Of a DNA stretch of 64,000 nt, positions 38,543 to 48,945 are shown piece by piece. Each line of letters starts with the position of its first letter. The first letter of the stretch is position 1. Source of the DNA: Acridotheres tristis (lineage: Eukaryota; Chordata; Aves; Passeriformes; Sturnidae). Both the position numbers and the translations under genes were made by a program. Location of the stretch: contig CM072904.1 of assembly GCA_037013685.1 (NCBI GenBank), forward strand, positions 1,922,001 to 1,986,000. Direction: 5' to 3'. The notes under the pieces were generated by a model that did not search any database, was not told the origin of the DNA, and worked only from the letters and a program-made list of their open reading frames with translations.

Positions 38543-38614
38543 CAGAGAGAAACTATTAAAAAGTGGTTTCTTTGCAAGGATTACAAGTGAATTCAGCTCT
38601 CCTCATGTGCTTCA
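38543..38614 (+). repeat. Copy 1 of a 72-bp duplicated sequence
   Basis: Begins 'cagagagaaactattaaa' and ends 'ctctcctcatgtgcttca'. It aligns without gaps to 48874-48945 with five differences, all transitions. It is not recognised as CR1 and its family is unknown. Confidence 0.85.
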
Positions 38615-39329
38615 CTCCCAGCTCTGCGTCTCTCTTGACCTTTCAAGGCAAACCACTCCTTTTCTGATTTCCCCATGCTCAGGGTGGAAAGTTCCAGTAA
38701 AGCAGCAGCACAAAGGAGCAGGAATGGGTGTTGGGAATGAAGGTCTCCATTTGCTCCAGAGTTTCTGAGCCTTCACCCAAGGCAGCTGCTTTACAAGAGC
38801 CACAGTGCTGGGTGAGACCTGCACAGTCACTGCTCTCAGATAAACTTCAGCCTGCTTTGACAGACTGTCAGGGGTTTAAACTCCTGGAGGGGCCTTTTTT
38901 CCCTTTTTCTCCCTCTTATTGCAGATAGGAAGCTGCTGTGAGCACAGGAAGTGCTGCTTTCCACTGAGCAGCTGCAGCCTTTGCATTGCCAGGTGCAGGG
39001 ATGGCAGCTTGAAAGGAGGGAAGGACTAATCTACTCTCCTCAGGTACTTGGCACTGGGATCCCCTGCTGAGGCTGCCAGCAGGAGGCCAGGCAGAGCAAA
39101 GTGATGCTTCAGGATTCTACATGTTCACCCAGCTGTGCACAAGCATTCCCTGGGTTTGGAACCCTTGCCCCTGGATGTGCCTGGAGCAGGAGCATCCCTT
39201 TGCCACAGCTGTGACACCACGGCCCCATCCCATGGCAAAGGGGTGAATGAGTTTCATGGAGGCTGTTAACCTGCTCTGGGTCATTAAACTGTTGAGCCAG
39301 TTTCACTGTTAATGTTCAATCTGTGTCCT

Positions 39330-39895
39330 GGGGGCTGAGAGGGCCAAGGGAATGCTGGAGGGCATTTTGGTGTGGCCAGCAGGTCAGGGGAGATGGTCCT
39401 TCCCTTCTGCTCAACTATATCTGGAGTTTTGGGTTCAATTCTGGTCTTCATGGGTCAAGAAAGACAAGGAGCTGCTGGAGAGGGTCCAGCAGAGGTTACA
39501 AAGTTGATGAGGGGTCTGGAACATCTCTCATATGAGGAGAGACTGCCAGAGCTGGGTCTGGTTAGTCTGGAACAGAGAAGTCTCAGAGGGGATGTGATTA
39601 ATGCACATAAATATCTGCAGGGGGTGTCAGAGGATGGTGCCAGACTGTTCAGTGGTTCTAGTGACAGGACAGGGAGCAGTGGCTATAAACTAAAACACAA
39701 GAAGTTCTACTTCAGCATGAGGGAGGGGAAAAGAGCTCTGGATCAAGTGCCCAGGGAGGTTGTGGAGTCTGCCTCTATGGAGACGTTCCAAACTCACCTG
39801 GGCACGTTCCTGTGTCACCTGTTCCAGGTGACCCTGCCTTGGCAGGAGTGGGGCTGGGGGTTCTCTAGAAGTCCTTTCCAATCCCTGTGATTCTG
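39330..39895 (+). mobile_element. CR1 LINE 3' fragment, longer copy
   Basis: About 560 bp. Blocks in order: 'ggccagcaggtcagggg', 'agttttgggttcaattctgg', 'gagaaaggagctgctggag'-like sequence, 'gggatgtgattaatgc', 'gaagttctacttcagcatg' and a terminal 'tccctgtgattctgag'. It is the longest CR1 fragment seen here and probably from an older subfamily than the copies at 44820 and 45308. Confidence 0.88.
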
Positions 39896-40191
39896 AGTCC
39901 CCATCAGCATTCCCAGCCCCCTGGCCAGGTGCTGAATCCCATTACCTGTGTAACCTCGGTGTTGAGCACTCACTGCAGAAGTTCATTGTTCCTGTTTTCT
40001 GGTTTACTTTTCCTGTTTTGCCTCTTGGTGTGCAGGGTCACAGTGCTCCAGAGAAGAGTGACATCTCAGGTCTGGACACCAACCCATCTTCACAAGGGCT
40101 TGGGGGGAGGAGGAGACCATCAATAACTCACCCCAGAGAGGAATTTTTTGTCTGCATTTCTTGGCTTTAGAATGCTCTGCTTTTTGGCTTC

Positions 40192-40345
40192 AGTCCCAGA
40201 ATCCCAGACTGGTTTGGGCTGGAAGGGACCTTAAAGATGATCCATTTCCAGCCCTGTGCCATGGGCAGCAATGCCATCACTGGGTCAGGCTGCTCAGGGC
40301 CCCTTCCAGCCTTCAGTGATGGGGGGATGCTTTCCTTCCCAGTGG
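40192..40345 (-). mobile_element. CR1 LINE 3' fragment, reverse orientation
   Basis: Begins 'agtcccagaatcccagac' and 'ggtttgggctggaaggg', with weaker similarity continuing through 'caggctgctcagggcccc'. It lies 300 bp after the preceding CR1, in opposite orientation. Confidence 0.8.
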
Positions 40346-43300
40346 ATTCAGGGTCTCCAGCTGCCACCTCTCCCTCATCTGTGTGGTTTCAGCCCCAACA
40401 TCTTCATCCTTCTGATGGCAGCTGGGCTCTTCTCTGCTTGGCACTTCTCCTTTGTGCTGGAGTTGGAGGAGGAAGAGGGGAGGGAACTGCTGTAACACAA
40501 AGATTAAAAGCAGGTGCTTTTCTCACTTTTATCCAGCAGGACAGTTGGGTATTGGATCAAAGGCTGTGGGATCTGTGGTGTTTTAAGGATGATCTGCAGA
40601 GTGGTTAAGGTAGAACATCTGTGTGGTGTGTATATAAATACAGCTGTATGCACTTGTTAGGCTGCACTTCCAAATCCTGAGCTTTTCCTTTAAGCTCTGT
40701 CTTTGCTTAGTTCATTTAAGCTAAGTTCATTTAAACCCCGTCTTTGAACGTTTCTCTTGCAGCAGCTGAAGCCTCTTGGCTCTGTTTGGGCTCTGTGCTG
40801 AGGGCTCTGGAAATGCCTGGAGAATCCCAGGAGCAGAGAGTGTCTTGCCTCTACCAGTCCTCAGCATCAAGATGCTCAGAAAAACATGTAGAAGTTCCAG
40901 ATAAGAGAGTAGTGCATTTGTTGCAGAATATATTTCTATTTCTTTTCCCTCAGACCTGCTGGCTGCAGTTTGGCCTGGAGCACAAGGGCTCCTAACATTT
41001 GCATGTTTTTCTTATTTTGTTTCACCAAGCATTGAACTCCAAACTTTAAAAATACATTTAAGCCTTTGTTTTTTTCAGAGCATTGTCAGAGTAACACTGG
41101 GTTTTCAGTTGACAGCTGGCCTCCCTCAGATGGGAAATTTCTGTGGATGCTTGTCCCTTTGGGTCCCCACACAGGTGATTGTGTCCCCTCTGGCTGTGGC
41201 CAGGATGGCTGGTGGGGACAGTAACACATCTGTTAGACAGCCCCTGCCCACAGATAAGTCTGGCAGGCTGGACCCAGCTCTGGCGAGCTCCAGGGCAGGA
41301 CTGGAGCCAGGCCTGGCTCTGCTGAAAGGGCTGGAAACCCCAGCAGGCAAAGACAGCAAAGAGGAACAGACATCTGGGAGAGCAGAGGTGGCTTTGATTT
41401 TGCCTAATTTAGGTTTTTTTTGACATTATCATTGTAATTCTGAAGTAAGACATAGCAGTAGGCAGGTTAGACATGATCCAGGCAGGGGTGAGTTTGTCCA
41501 AAGATGTTTAAACTCAGCCTGTGCTGTTTTTGAGCTGTGGGTTCTCTCTGTTGGCTGCAGCAGTGGCTTAGAGACCCCTGGAGTGTGAGATGCCTTTTAG
41601 ACACCTAAAATTAGATGAGGTGGTCTCATCTAATGTCTCATCCTGTCTCAGCTTCTCCCTTACATTGATCAGAATCTGTTTGCTTCAGGGGAATTTTAAT
41701 TCCATTTTGAATGACTGTGATGAAAACTTGAGCCTGACCCTTCTGCCTGAGCCTGGGGAGGGCTGGGAGCTCTGCAGAGCTCTCAGGGAATTGGCAATTC
41801 ACAGGAGGGATTTAAATTTATTATTGGGTATTCTTTACCACATTGAGTCACAGGGATAGTGGAACAGCCCAACTTCCTGAGTCTTAAATTCCTTGTGTTA
41901 CTAACATGTACCCACCCCCTAAATAATATGTTTTTACTTGAAGTTTGTGCCAACTTGGTATCAACTTCAAATACCAGTAAATCTCTTGGGCATGTTACCT
42001 GGGTTTTAAATGAATCCAGGCTCGGATGGGCATTCAGGCAGTGTTGGAGTCCATGGGAGAAGCTTTTCCTGCTGCATCTGGTATTGGGGATGCCTCTAAT
42101 TAATAAGGTTACACTTCATGGATGCAGGTTAGAACTTCCTACCTTTTATTTTTTTTAATTAAAGAAAAGATGGTTGTAGATTAAAGAGCAGTGAGCGAGT
42201 TGGAGAGAAAACTGAATGTGGAGAAAATCTCATTTTGGCCTACTTAGAAGGGATGAATGCTGTAAAGTCACAAAGTTTTAGAAAAATACCAACTTTGCTT
42301 TTATAATTCCCTGGCACTTGCAGCACAGGAGCAGAAAAGCTGCTGAGCAGCATTTTCAAGGGGAGAACTCACTGCCACGAGGTGTATTTGAAATGAGGAT
42401 TTTAGCAGGTTTTCAGTGAAGCTTTTTTTTGGGGAATGGAAAAGGGGAGATGGAAAGGTCATGTCAGGAAGAAGTGTTTCTTTAAGTGTCTGGAGCTGTT
42501 GAAGAGCTTCTGTGGGCTCTTGGTTCAGTATTGTCATTGTGAGGCTCCTGCTGGCACTGCTTTGTGTTCCCAGCCCTGTCTGTGGGCCAGAGTTCAGCAA
42601 GGTGTGCAATATGCTGACTTGTGCCTGTTCAGCAGTGCAGGTGCCCTTGCTGAACCTGGGATGGCAATTCCTGTTTTCCTGTTACCAGATCAGGTGTCTT
42701 GGTTGGGAAAACTCAGCTCACTTGAGCTGCCATACAAATTGTGATGCAGCTCTTGACATGAACTGATTCTCCATGGGCAGATGGATCTTTAATTTGTGCT
42801 GGAAAGGATGGGCTGGTGCTTCTTGCAGGAGCTCAGTGTGTAGGACACAGTGACATCCCAGACTGTTCATGGGTTTGTTTTAGTGCTGCCAGAAGAGGGA
42901 ATGGCAGAATGGAGGGGGTTTCACCCCAAAGAAAGGGAGGATCCTGCTTGCAGTGTCTAAGCCTTGTTGGAGGCTGTTTGCTTCCAAAGCCCTCAAAATA
43001 ATGGAATTGGTAGAACAGAAAGGTTTAGTCCCCTTGATACAGACATGCTAGATGGAAAAGAAATGTTCCAAAGATTTCCAATCATAATGAACAGAAGTCC
43101 TAATTACAAAGGTATAGGTACTTTCAAAAGTTTAATCCTAACTAATTTTGAATTAGATATAAACTATTAATCTATGTCATTCTGCAAACTCGGGCTCCTA
43201 AGTTACCTAGAGGCAGAGATTTTGTATTCCTTTGAGATTTAGGCATCTAAATCTCATAGACATTTTAAACACTTTTGAAATCTGGCATTCATTTCCAATC

Positions 43301-43497
43301 TAACCACTGATTTTTGTGTGGTATAAAATCACCAGAGTTTGCATGAAAGGAAACATGGCTTCTCTTCCTGCTCAGTCCTTGGCCTCTGCTGTGAAAAAAT
43401 TCCATATCTCTGTTTCATCAAATCTCTGCTCACACGGGTTTGGAAGGCTGGTGCCACTTCCACAATCAATCAGATTGCATTTCACAATAAGGGAAAT

Positions 43498-43499
<2 letters not shown>

Positions 43500-43546
<47 letters not shown>
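43500..43546. repeat. (GT)n microsatellite
   Basis: About 23 perfect GT units, followed by 'attttaattttag'. A potential Z-DNA and length-polymorphic tract. Confidence 0.98.
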
Positions 43547-43547
<1 letters not shown>

Positions 43548-44819
43548 TTTTAATTTTAGTTTCATGGATTTTTCATAAAACCTGTGATGCTTTCTGGAGT
43601 AATGCAGTTACTTCCCCAGGGCAGTGCTCTAATTCACGTTGTTTTGGTTGCTTTCATGGCAGGTGGAGCAATTCTTGCCCTCTGCTTATTCAGCTTATCT
43701 CATAGTCAGCCACTGAAGTTATTTGACTGCTCTGATGGGAGAACACAGTGTTTAAATCAACAAATATTGAAGGCTTCATTCAGCCAGGTGCCTAAAGCTG
43801 AGCTCTAGAAACCTCCAGCTGTGGTTAGAGAGCTTATTTTTTGTTGCTTTTCTTTTTTTTTCCCTGGCCCTGACTTTGCTGCAATAATTGCTTAAATGGC
43901 CTTTTAAAGACCCTGAATGCAGAGAGAGAAACAAGAATTGAAAGAATAAAGGCATAGTTGTGGTTCCCTCTGCCCATAGCTTTTCAAATAGTTAAATAAA
44001 ACAGTGAAAAAAGGAGCACTTTATCTTCTCCCAGAATTATTGCTATCAAAAACAAACCCTTGTGCCTCTTTCTGTACACAGGGAGGTCTGGGTGGTGTGA
44101 GAGGGAGCAGGTGGAGGTGATAACTTTGGATCCTGCTTGGAGAACCCTCAGTCACTGCTCCTGCAGGTGAGGTTTGTGTCTCTGTGTGCTCCAGAGAGCA
44201 CTGGGGAGCAATTTCTGGGTGTTTTGGAGCTCTCTCTGGAGGCTGTGAGCCAGCAGAACCCACATGGGAGGCAATCCCAGGCTGGGTTGCCTGGAATTAG
44301 GGGGAATGATCTCTTAGTGCAGTGTCTCATCAGGAAAAATGGCCAGAGCTGATCCCAGGGCACTGACCACTTGGGGTTTGGAGAGAATTTCCAGACACAT
44401 CTGCAAAGATGCTTCGTGCCCACATCTGTGGCTTTCACCTGGAAATCAGGAGCATCAGAGGGGCTGTCCCCCTCTTCACTGATGGGCAGCCCGAGGCTGG
44501 AGGGCTCAGATGCTGCAGGAGGTGTTTGAGATGCCCCTGGGCAGAGCCTGGTGTGAGTTCAGCACTGACCATCCAGAGATTGCATTGGATTGGATTGGAT
44601 GCTTCACCTCTACTGACCAGGCCTAAGAAAGCTTTCAGTTTACTGGAAATGTCTTTACATCTCAGATGGGCAGCAAAATCCAGGAAGTTTAGGGAATAAT
44701 AAGGTTGTCTGAGATATTAGAATGCATCACTTGTTAGAATCTAGAGCTTTCAGTGCTGTTAGGGCAGGAATTGTACCCAAATCGTTCAGGTCAACACACT
44801 GGGAAGGAAATATTAAATA

Positions 44820-45037
44820 TCAGGGCAAGGTTCTTCCCCCAGAGGGTGCTGGGCACTGCCCAGGCTCCCCAGGGAATGGGCACGGCCCCGAGGCTGCCAG
44901 AGCTCCAGGAGCGTTTGGACAGCGCTGCCAGGGATGGACAGGCTGGGATTGTTGGGGGGTCTGGGCAGGGACAGGGGCTGCCCTGGGTGATCCTGGTGGG
45001 TCCCTCCAGCTCAGGAGATCCTGTGATTCCATGATTA
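44820..45037 (+). mobile_element. CR1 LINE 3' fragment, young
   Basis: From 'cagggcaaggttcttcccc' to 'ctcaggagatcctgtgattc'. Only a handful of differences from 15091-15321 over the shared 200 bp. Confidence 0.93.
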
Positions 45038-45307
45038 AGATGGACTAAACAAATGTATTTAAAAAGGGTAGAAAAAGGGGGAGGGTTTTTTTCTCAAGGG
45101 AACTTGGGTGGCTTTTGGGAAGAGCTGTTCTGCTGAGCTGGGTGGTGCTGGGTCTCCTCCCTGCTGATCTTTGCAGGGAGCTGCCTGTGCTTGGAGCTGG
45201 GCTTTGCAGCCAGCTCAGGCACACTGCACTTGTCCTCCCAGGATCCTGGTGGTCCTTCATGCATTAGCCTGGCACCAGGTTCTTGTCAGGTCAGAAGAGA
45301 CATTTGT

Positions 45308-45643
45308 GAAGCAGCTGAGGGAGCTGGGAAGGGGCTCAGGCTGGAGAAAAGGAGGCTCAGGGGGGCCCTTGTGGCTCTGCACAACTCCCTGACAGGAGGG
45401 GACAGCCGGGGGGGTCGGGCTGTGCTCCAGGGAACAGGGACAGGAGGAGAGGGAACAGCCTCAGGCTGGGCAGGGGAGGGCAGGGTGGGCACTGCTCAGG
45501 GAGGTTTGGAGTGCCCATCCCTGGAGGTGTCCAAGGAACAACTGGACGTGGCACTCAGAGCTCTGGGCTGGGTGACAAGGTGGGGATTGGTCACAGGTTG
45601 GACTCGATGGTCTCTGAGGTTTTCCAGCCTTGATTCTGGGACT
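45308..45643 (+). mobile_element. CR1 LINE 3' fragment
   Basis: From 'gcagctgagggagctggg' through 'gacaggaggggacagcc' and 'gtccaaggaacaactgg' to 'ggttggactcgatggtctc' and 'ccagccttgattctggg'. Same subfamily as 10510-10914. Confidence 0.92.
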
Positions 45644-46714
45644 CAGAAATGTTTTCCTTGCCTGTTTGAGCTTTGAGGGCAGTGTGAAAGGAGGTGCTGA
45701 TACCCGGGTCTGGCTGTTCCTCCAGTGTGACTCCAGGCTCTTTGGATCCTGTAGGTGAAAATTGCTTTGATGGGAGCTGGTTTGAATCAATCCCCCCTGC
45801 TCTGACAGAGCTCTCCCTGTATTTCTTGTGTTGCTTTTCATAACTGTCTGGTCTCTGGAAGGAAAACAAGCCAAGGAATCCCTAACAGCAGGTTGATGTA
45901 ATCATTGCACTGAGCGTGCCAGTGAATTGTTATCACTCCAGCTTGCCTGGGGAGCTGCTGGGTTGTCATGTCAGAAACTTTCCTGCTAGTACATGGCATT
46001 CAGAGTCAGATTTTTTTTCAGCTTGGATTTGGAATCTTTGATGGGACAAAGTCATCGCTGGAGGAGCAGGGAAGTGTTTGGAAGGGAAAGAAAAGAAATG
46101 TTTTATGTGGGCATTGTTGTGTGTGAGCTTTGTCAGGCTGCAAAATCCTTGCTGCATTTGAATCACAGAATTATTTTAGTCTAGAAATGCATTTACCACG
46201 CTTCACTCCTGTGTTTACTCCTGCTGTTACCTCTGAAATGACACCAAGAATTCTGGTCCTGTTGTGCTTTGTCGTGCTGAAAGAGCCAATTCCCACTGAA
46301 CAGCAATCAGGGCTGGGATAGCCAAGGAGTTATTCCTTGTGATGTTCCCTGTAGCAGCAGAGGCCTGATGTGGACATTTGGCTGCTGGGCTGTGTGTGTG
46401 CCATAAAAAACTCACTGGGACAGCCCTACCAGCAAAGCTTTTCCATGTCTGGCTTTGGGAAGGGCTTCACCAGAAATCCGGATGCAAGATGGGGCAGAGT
46501 TTTGTTTGCCAGGTGAGGTGTTGACATATGGTCCAATAAATGCAGTTATTGGAAATAACTGAGATAATATTTACCTTGAAAAATCCATTGTTGGGAATAA
46601 ATGGCCACATCTGCAGCTGACACAAGTGGGAGTAAGTGCACTGCTGTCACCTGGGCCACCCACCCCAAAGGTGGCTGTGTGAGGATCCAGGAGGGCTGGG
46701 CAGGGGGGTGAGGG

Positions 46715-46826
46715 AACAACCTGGCACTCAGTGCTGTGCTTTAGTTGGCATGATGGTGGCTGATCCATGGTTGGATGATCTTGGAGGTCTTTCCCAACCC
46801 TAAATATTCTGGGGATTCTGTGATTT
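46715..46826 (+). mobile_element. CR1 LINE 3' fragment close to exon 3
   Basis: Short tail with 'ggttggatgatcttggagg', 'tctttcccaaccctaaat' and a terminal 'gattctgtgattt'. Its end lies 118 bp before the acceptor of the next EHMT1 exon. Confidence 0.8.
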
Positions 46827-46944
46827 ACATCAGACAGGGTGCTGGAGGAGCGGGTTGCTCTTAGACTGTGAGTGGCTGTACCTTCCCTTGGGAGTTTCAA
46901 CACCACTTGTGACCTTTTTCTCCTCTTCCTCCCTCTCCCTGCAG

Positions 46945-47498
46945 GGTTTAATGCCATGGCTGCAGATGAAAGCGCTACAGAAAAGCAAGTGGGGGAACCA
47001 AAAATGGCTGTAGACGGTGAAACCAACGGTTCCTGTGAGCACAGCGAGGGTGGGGGCCACCCAAACCCAGCGAAAAACACTCAGGACAACACGAAAGTGA
47101 GCCAGCAGGACTCTACTACTAAATTAAATAGGATAGCAGAAAATGGCATTTCGGAGCGGGACAGCGAGCCTGGCAAGCAAAACCATCTGAAAGCAAATGA
47201 CTTCACACAGACTTCTGTCACAGGGAGCAATGGATATATCCTAACCAAGCAGATGGCACAGGAGCAGCCTCTAAGGACTACCAGCTTTGCTTCTCTCACT
47301 GGCCATGCTGCAAAAACCCTGCCTGGAGGAGCAGGCAAAGGCAGGACTCTGGGGTCCTTTGCCCAGCTCCAAGCCACCATGCCAAGCAAGCTCGGGGAGG
47401 GCAGTAAGGACACGGATGCTAAAAAAGCCCCCGCTGCTAATGCTGAAGTCAAGGTCCACCGAGCACGGAAGACAATGCCTAAACCCACCCCCAGCCTG
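46945..47498 (+). CDS. EHMT1: EHMT1 (GLP) exon 3, N-terminal tail with ARKT self-methylation motif
   Basis: Large exon between a CCCTGCAG acceptor and a CTG/GTAATG donor; it enters in phase 1 and leaves in phase 0. It codes for 181 residues from the internal Met at 46956, which has a strong start context (gccATGg), plus four residues before it. Blocks recognisable from vertebrate EHMT1 include [53 protein letters not shown] and [12 protein letters not shown]. The sequence is Ser/Thr/Asn/Gln-rich, probably disordered, with no membrane segment. Lys172 counted from that Met (codon 47469-47471), in ARKT, matches the human GLP lysine that the enzyme methylates on itself and that chromodomain proteins (HP1, MPP8) bind. 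An open frame continues into the intron to a stop at 47613-47615, so retention would truncate the protein. Confidence 0.95.
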
Positions 47499-47624
47499 GT
47501 AATGTACCTGCCCAGCACTCAGCTGCTGCTGCTGGCCTTGCTCTTGGCTTTTCCTGGGGGTGTGAGGGATACCTGGCTGCATGGCAACACGTGGTGTTCA
47601 GAGTTTGCCCGCTGAGTGGATTGG

Positions 47625-47711
47625 TTCTTTATTTTCTTATTTTTAAAATTTTATTTTTATTTTTTTTTTAAATATATTCATTCATTTATTTATTTATTTT
47701 AATTTTTTCTC
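47625..47711. repeat. AT-rich low-complexity tract
   Basis: Nearly pure A/T with TTTTA- and ATTT-type units (ttcattcatttatttattta). It starts about 130 bp after the exon 3 donor. Confidence 0.9.
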
Positions 47712-48873
47712 TGCCTACAGGCAGAGATGTTAAAATTGGTGGTCACATGGCCACCACCAGCTCCCGTCCCCAGTGTGTTTCTAAATATATAATTGATCAA
47801 TTGCCTCCTCCAACAGATCTATGTGAGACACTAAATGGCCTTTCTCTCATGGCTCTATTGCTCATCAGCCTCTGCTGACATCCAGAGCTGCTTGTGAAAC
47901 AAATTAGATTTCTTCTAAGGTCAACCCAAAGGAAATTAAGCATAGCATGTAAACTTGAGGCTCCTCCTAAGCTCAAAATCTGTCAAGATCTGTGAGGCAG
48001 CTTGATTGCATTGCTGTAGGAATCATTATAGGACTAAAAGAGATGATGTTTTCTCTCCATGTCGTTGGGAAATGTCCTCTCCAGAATCCTTAGGGGTAGA
48101 TTTACCATCACTTAATAAAGCAGAGCCCTGGGTTGTTTTTTTTTTTGAGGCATAAGGAGATGTCATTTGGTGCATTCATGTCATAGTGGGGAGGACAGAA
48201 ATGACCTTTCTTTGTCATGGGATAAGTTTGGTTATTTTTTTGGTTCTTTGCCAGAGGTAGGGAATAGATCTTGCAACAGGTAGAACTCCACTATAAGCAG
48301 TTGGTTTTCACCTCTGTGATGCTTTATCACAGTGCTGAAGCTGGATCCTCTCACTGTGCTGTGTCTGAGGCTGGAGGGAGACTGGCCTTTAGGTCAAGGA
48401 CAGGATTAGCCATGAAAGTCATTGCCAGAAATGCAGGGAAGCTGCTGCAGCCTTGGCAAGGTCGGTGGAATGCATTGGTGCTGTGGTCCAGCAGATCCAA
48501 AGGGGCCCTCAGATGTCCCCCACTTCTCAGCACAGCACTGCTGAGGTGTGAAGGGCTCAGAGCTGTGAGCCCCTGTGGTCTGGAGGGGGAAAAGAGAGAG
48601 GAAAAAGGGCAAAGAGAGGGGTGGCACCTCGCCAGCTCCAGATGGGGAAAGGTGCCTTGGCTGTGGCACCACCTGTGCCTCCAGCAGCAGCTGGGAGTCC
48701 AAAGAGCACAGCCAGATCACCAAGCTGGGGCACCAGGCTCAGGAGAGGAGCAGAAGCCACACGTGCCTGCCAGGATTTCCAGCCAGCCCCACTAACCACT
48801 CATTTCCCCTCTGCCTTGGCCTGGCTGCCTTTGAATTCTCTGCCCTCACCCCGGCTCTGTTTCCTGGCTTGCA

Positions 48874-48945
48874 CAGAGAGAAACTATTAAAAAGTGGTTT
48901 CTTCACAAGAATTGCAAGTGAATTCGGCTCTCCTCATGTGCTTCA
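48874..48945 (+). repeat. Copy 2 of a 72-bp duplicated sequence
   Basis: Same orientation as 38543-38614, with five transitions in 72 positions (for example TG to CA after 'gtggtttctt'). Flanks differ at both ends. Confidence 0.85.

Larger units (their letters stand above)
35503..46944 (+). other. EHMT1 intron 2 (11.4 kb)
   Basis: GT at 35503, AG at 46943-46944. Contains seven CR1 fragments in both orientations, a GT microsatellite and one copy of a 72-bp duplicated sequence, all listed separately. The intervals 35.5-37.8, 37.95-39.3, 40.35-44.8 and 45.65-46.7 kb hold nothing else I can name. No nested gene was seen. Confidence 0.85.
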
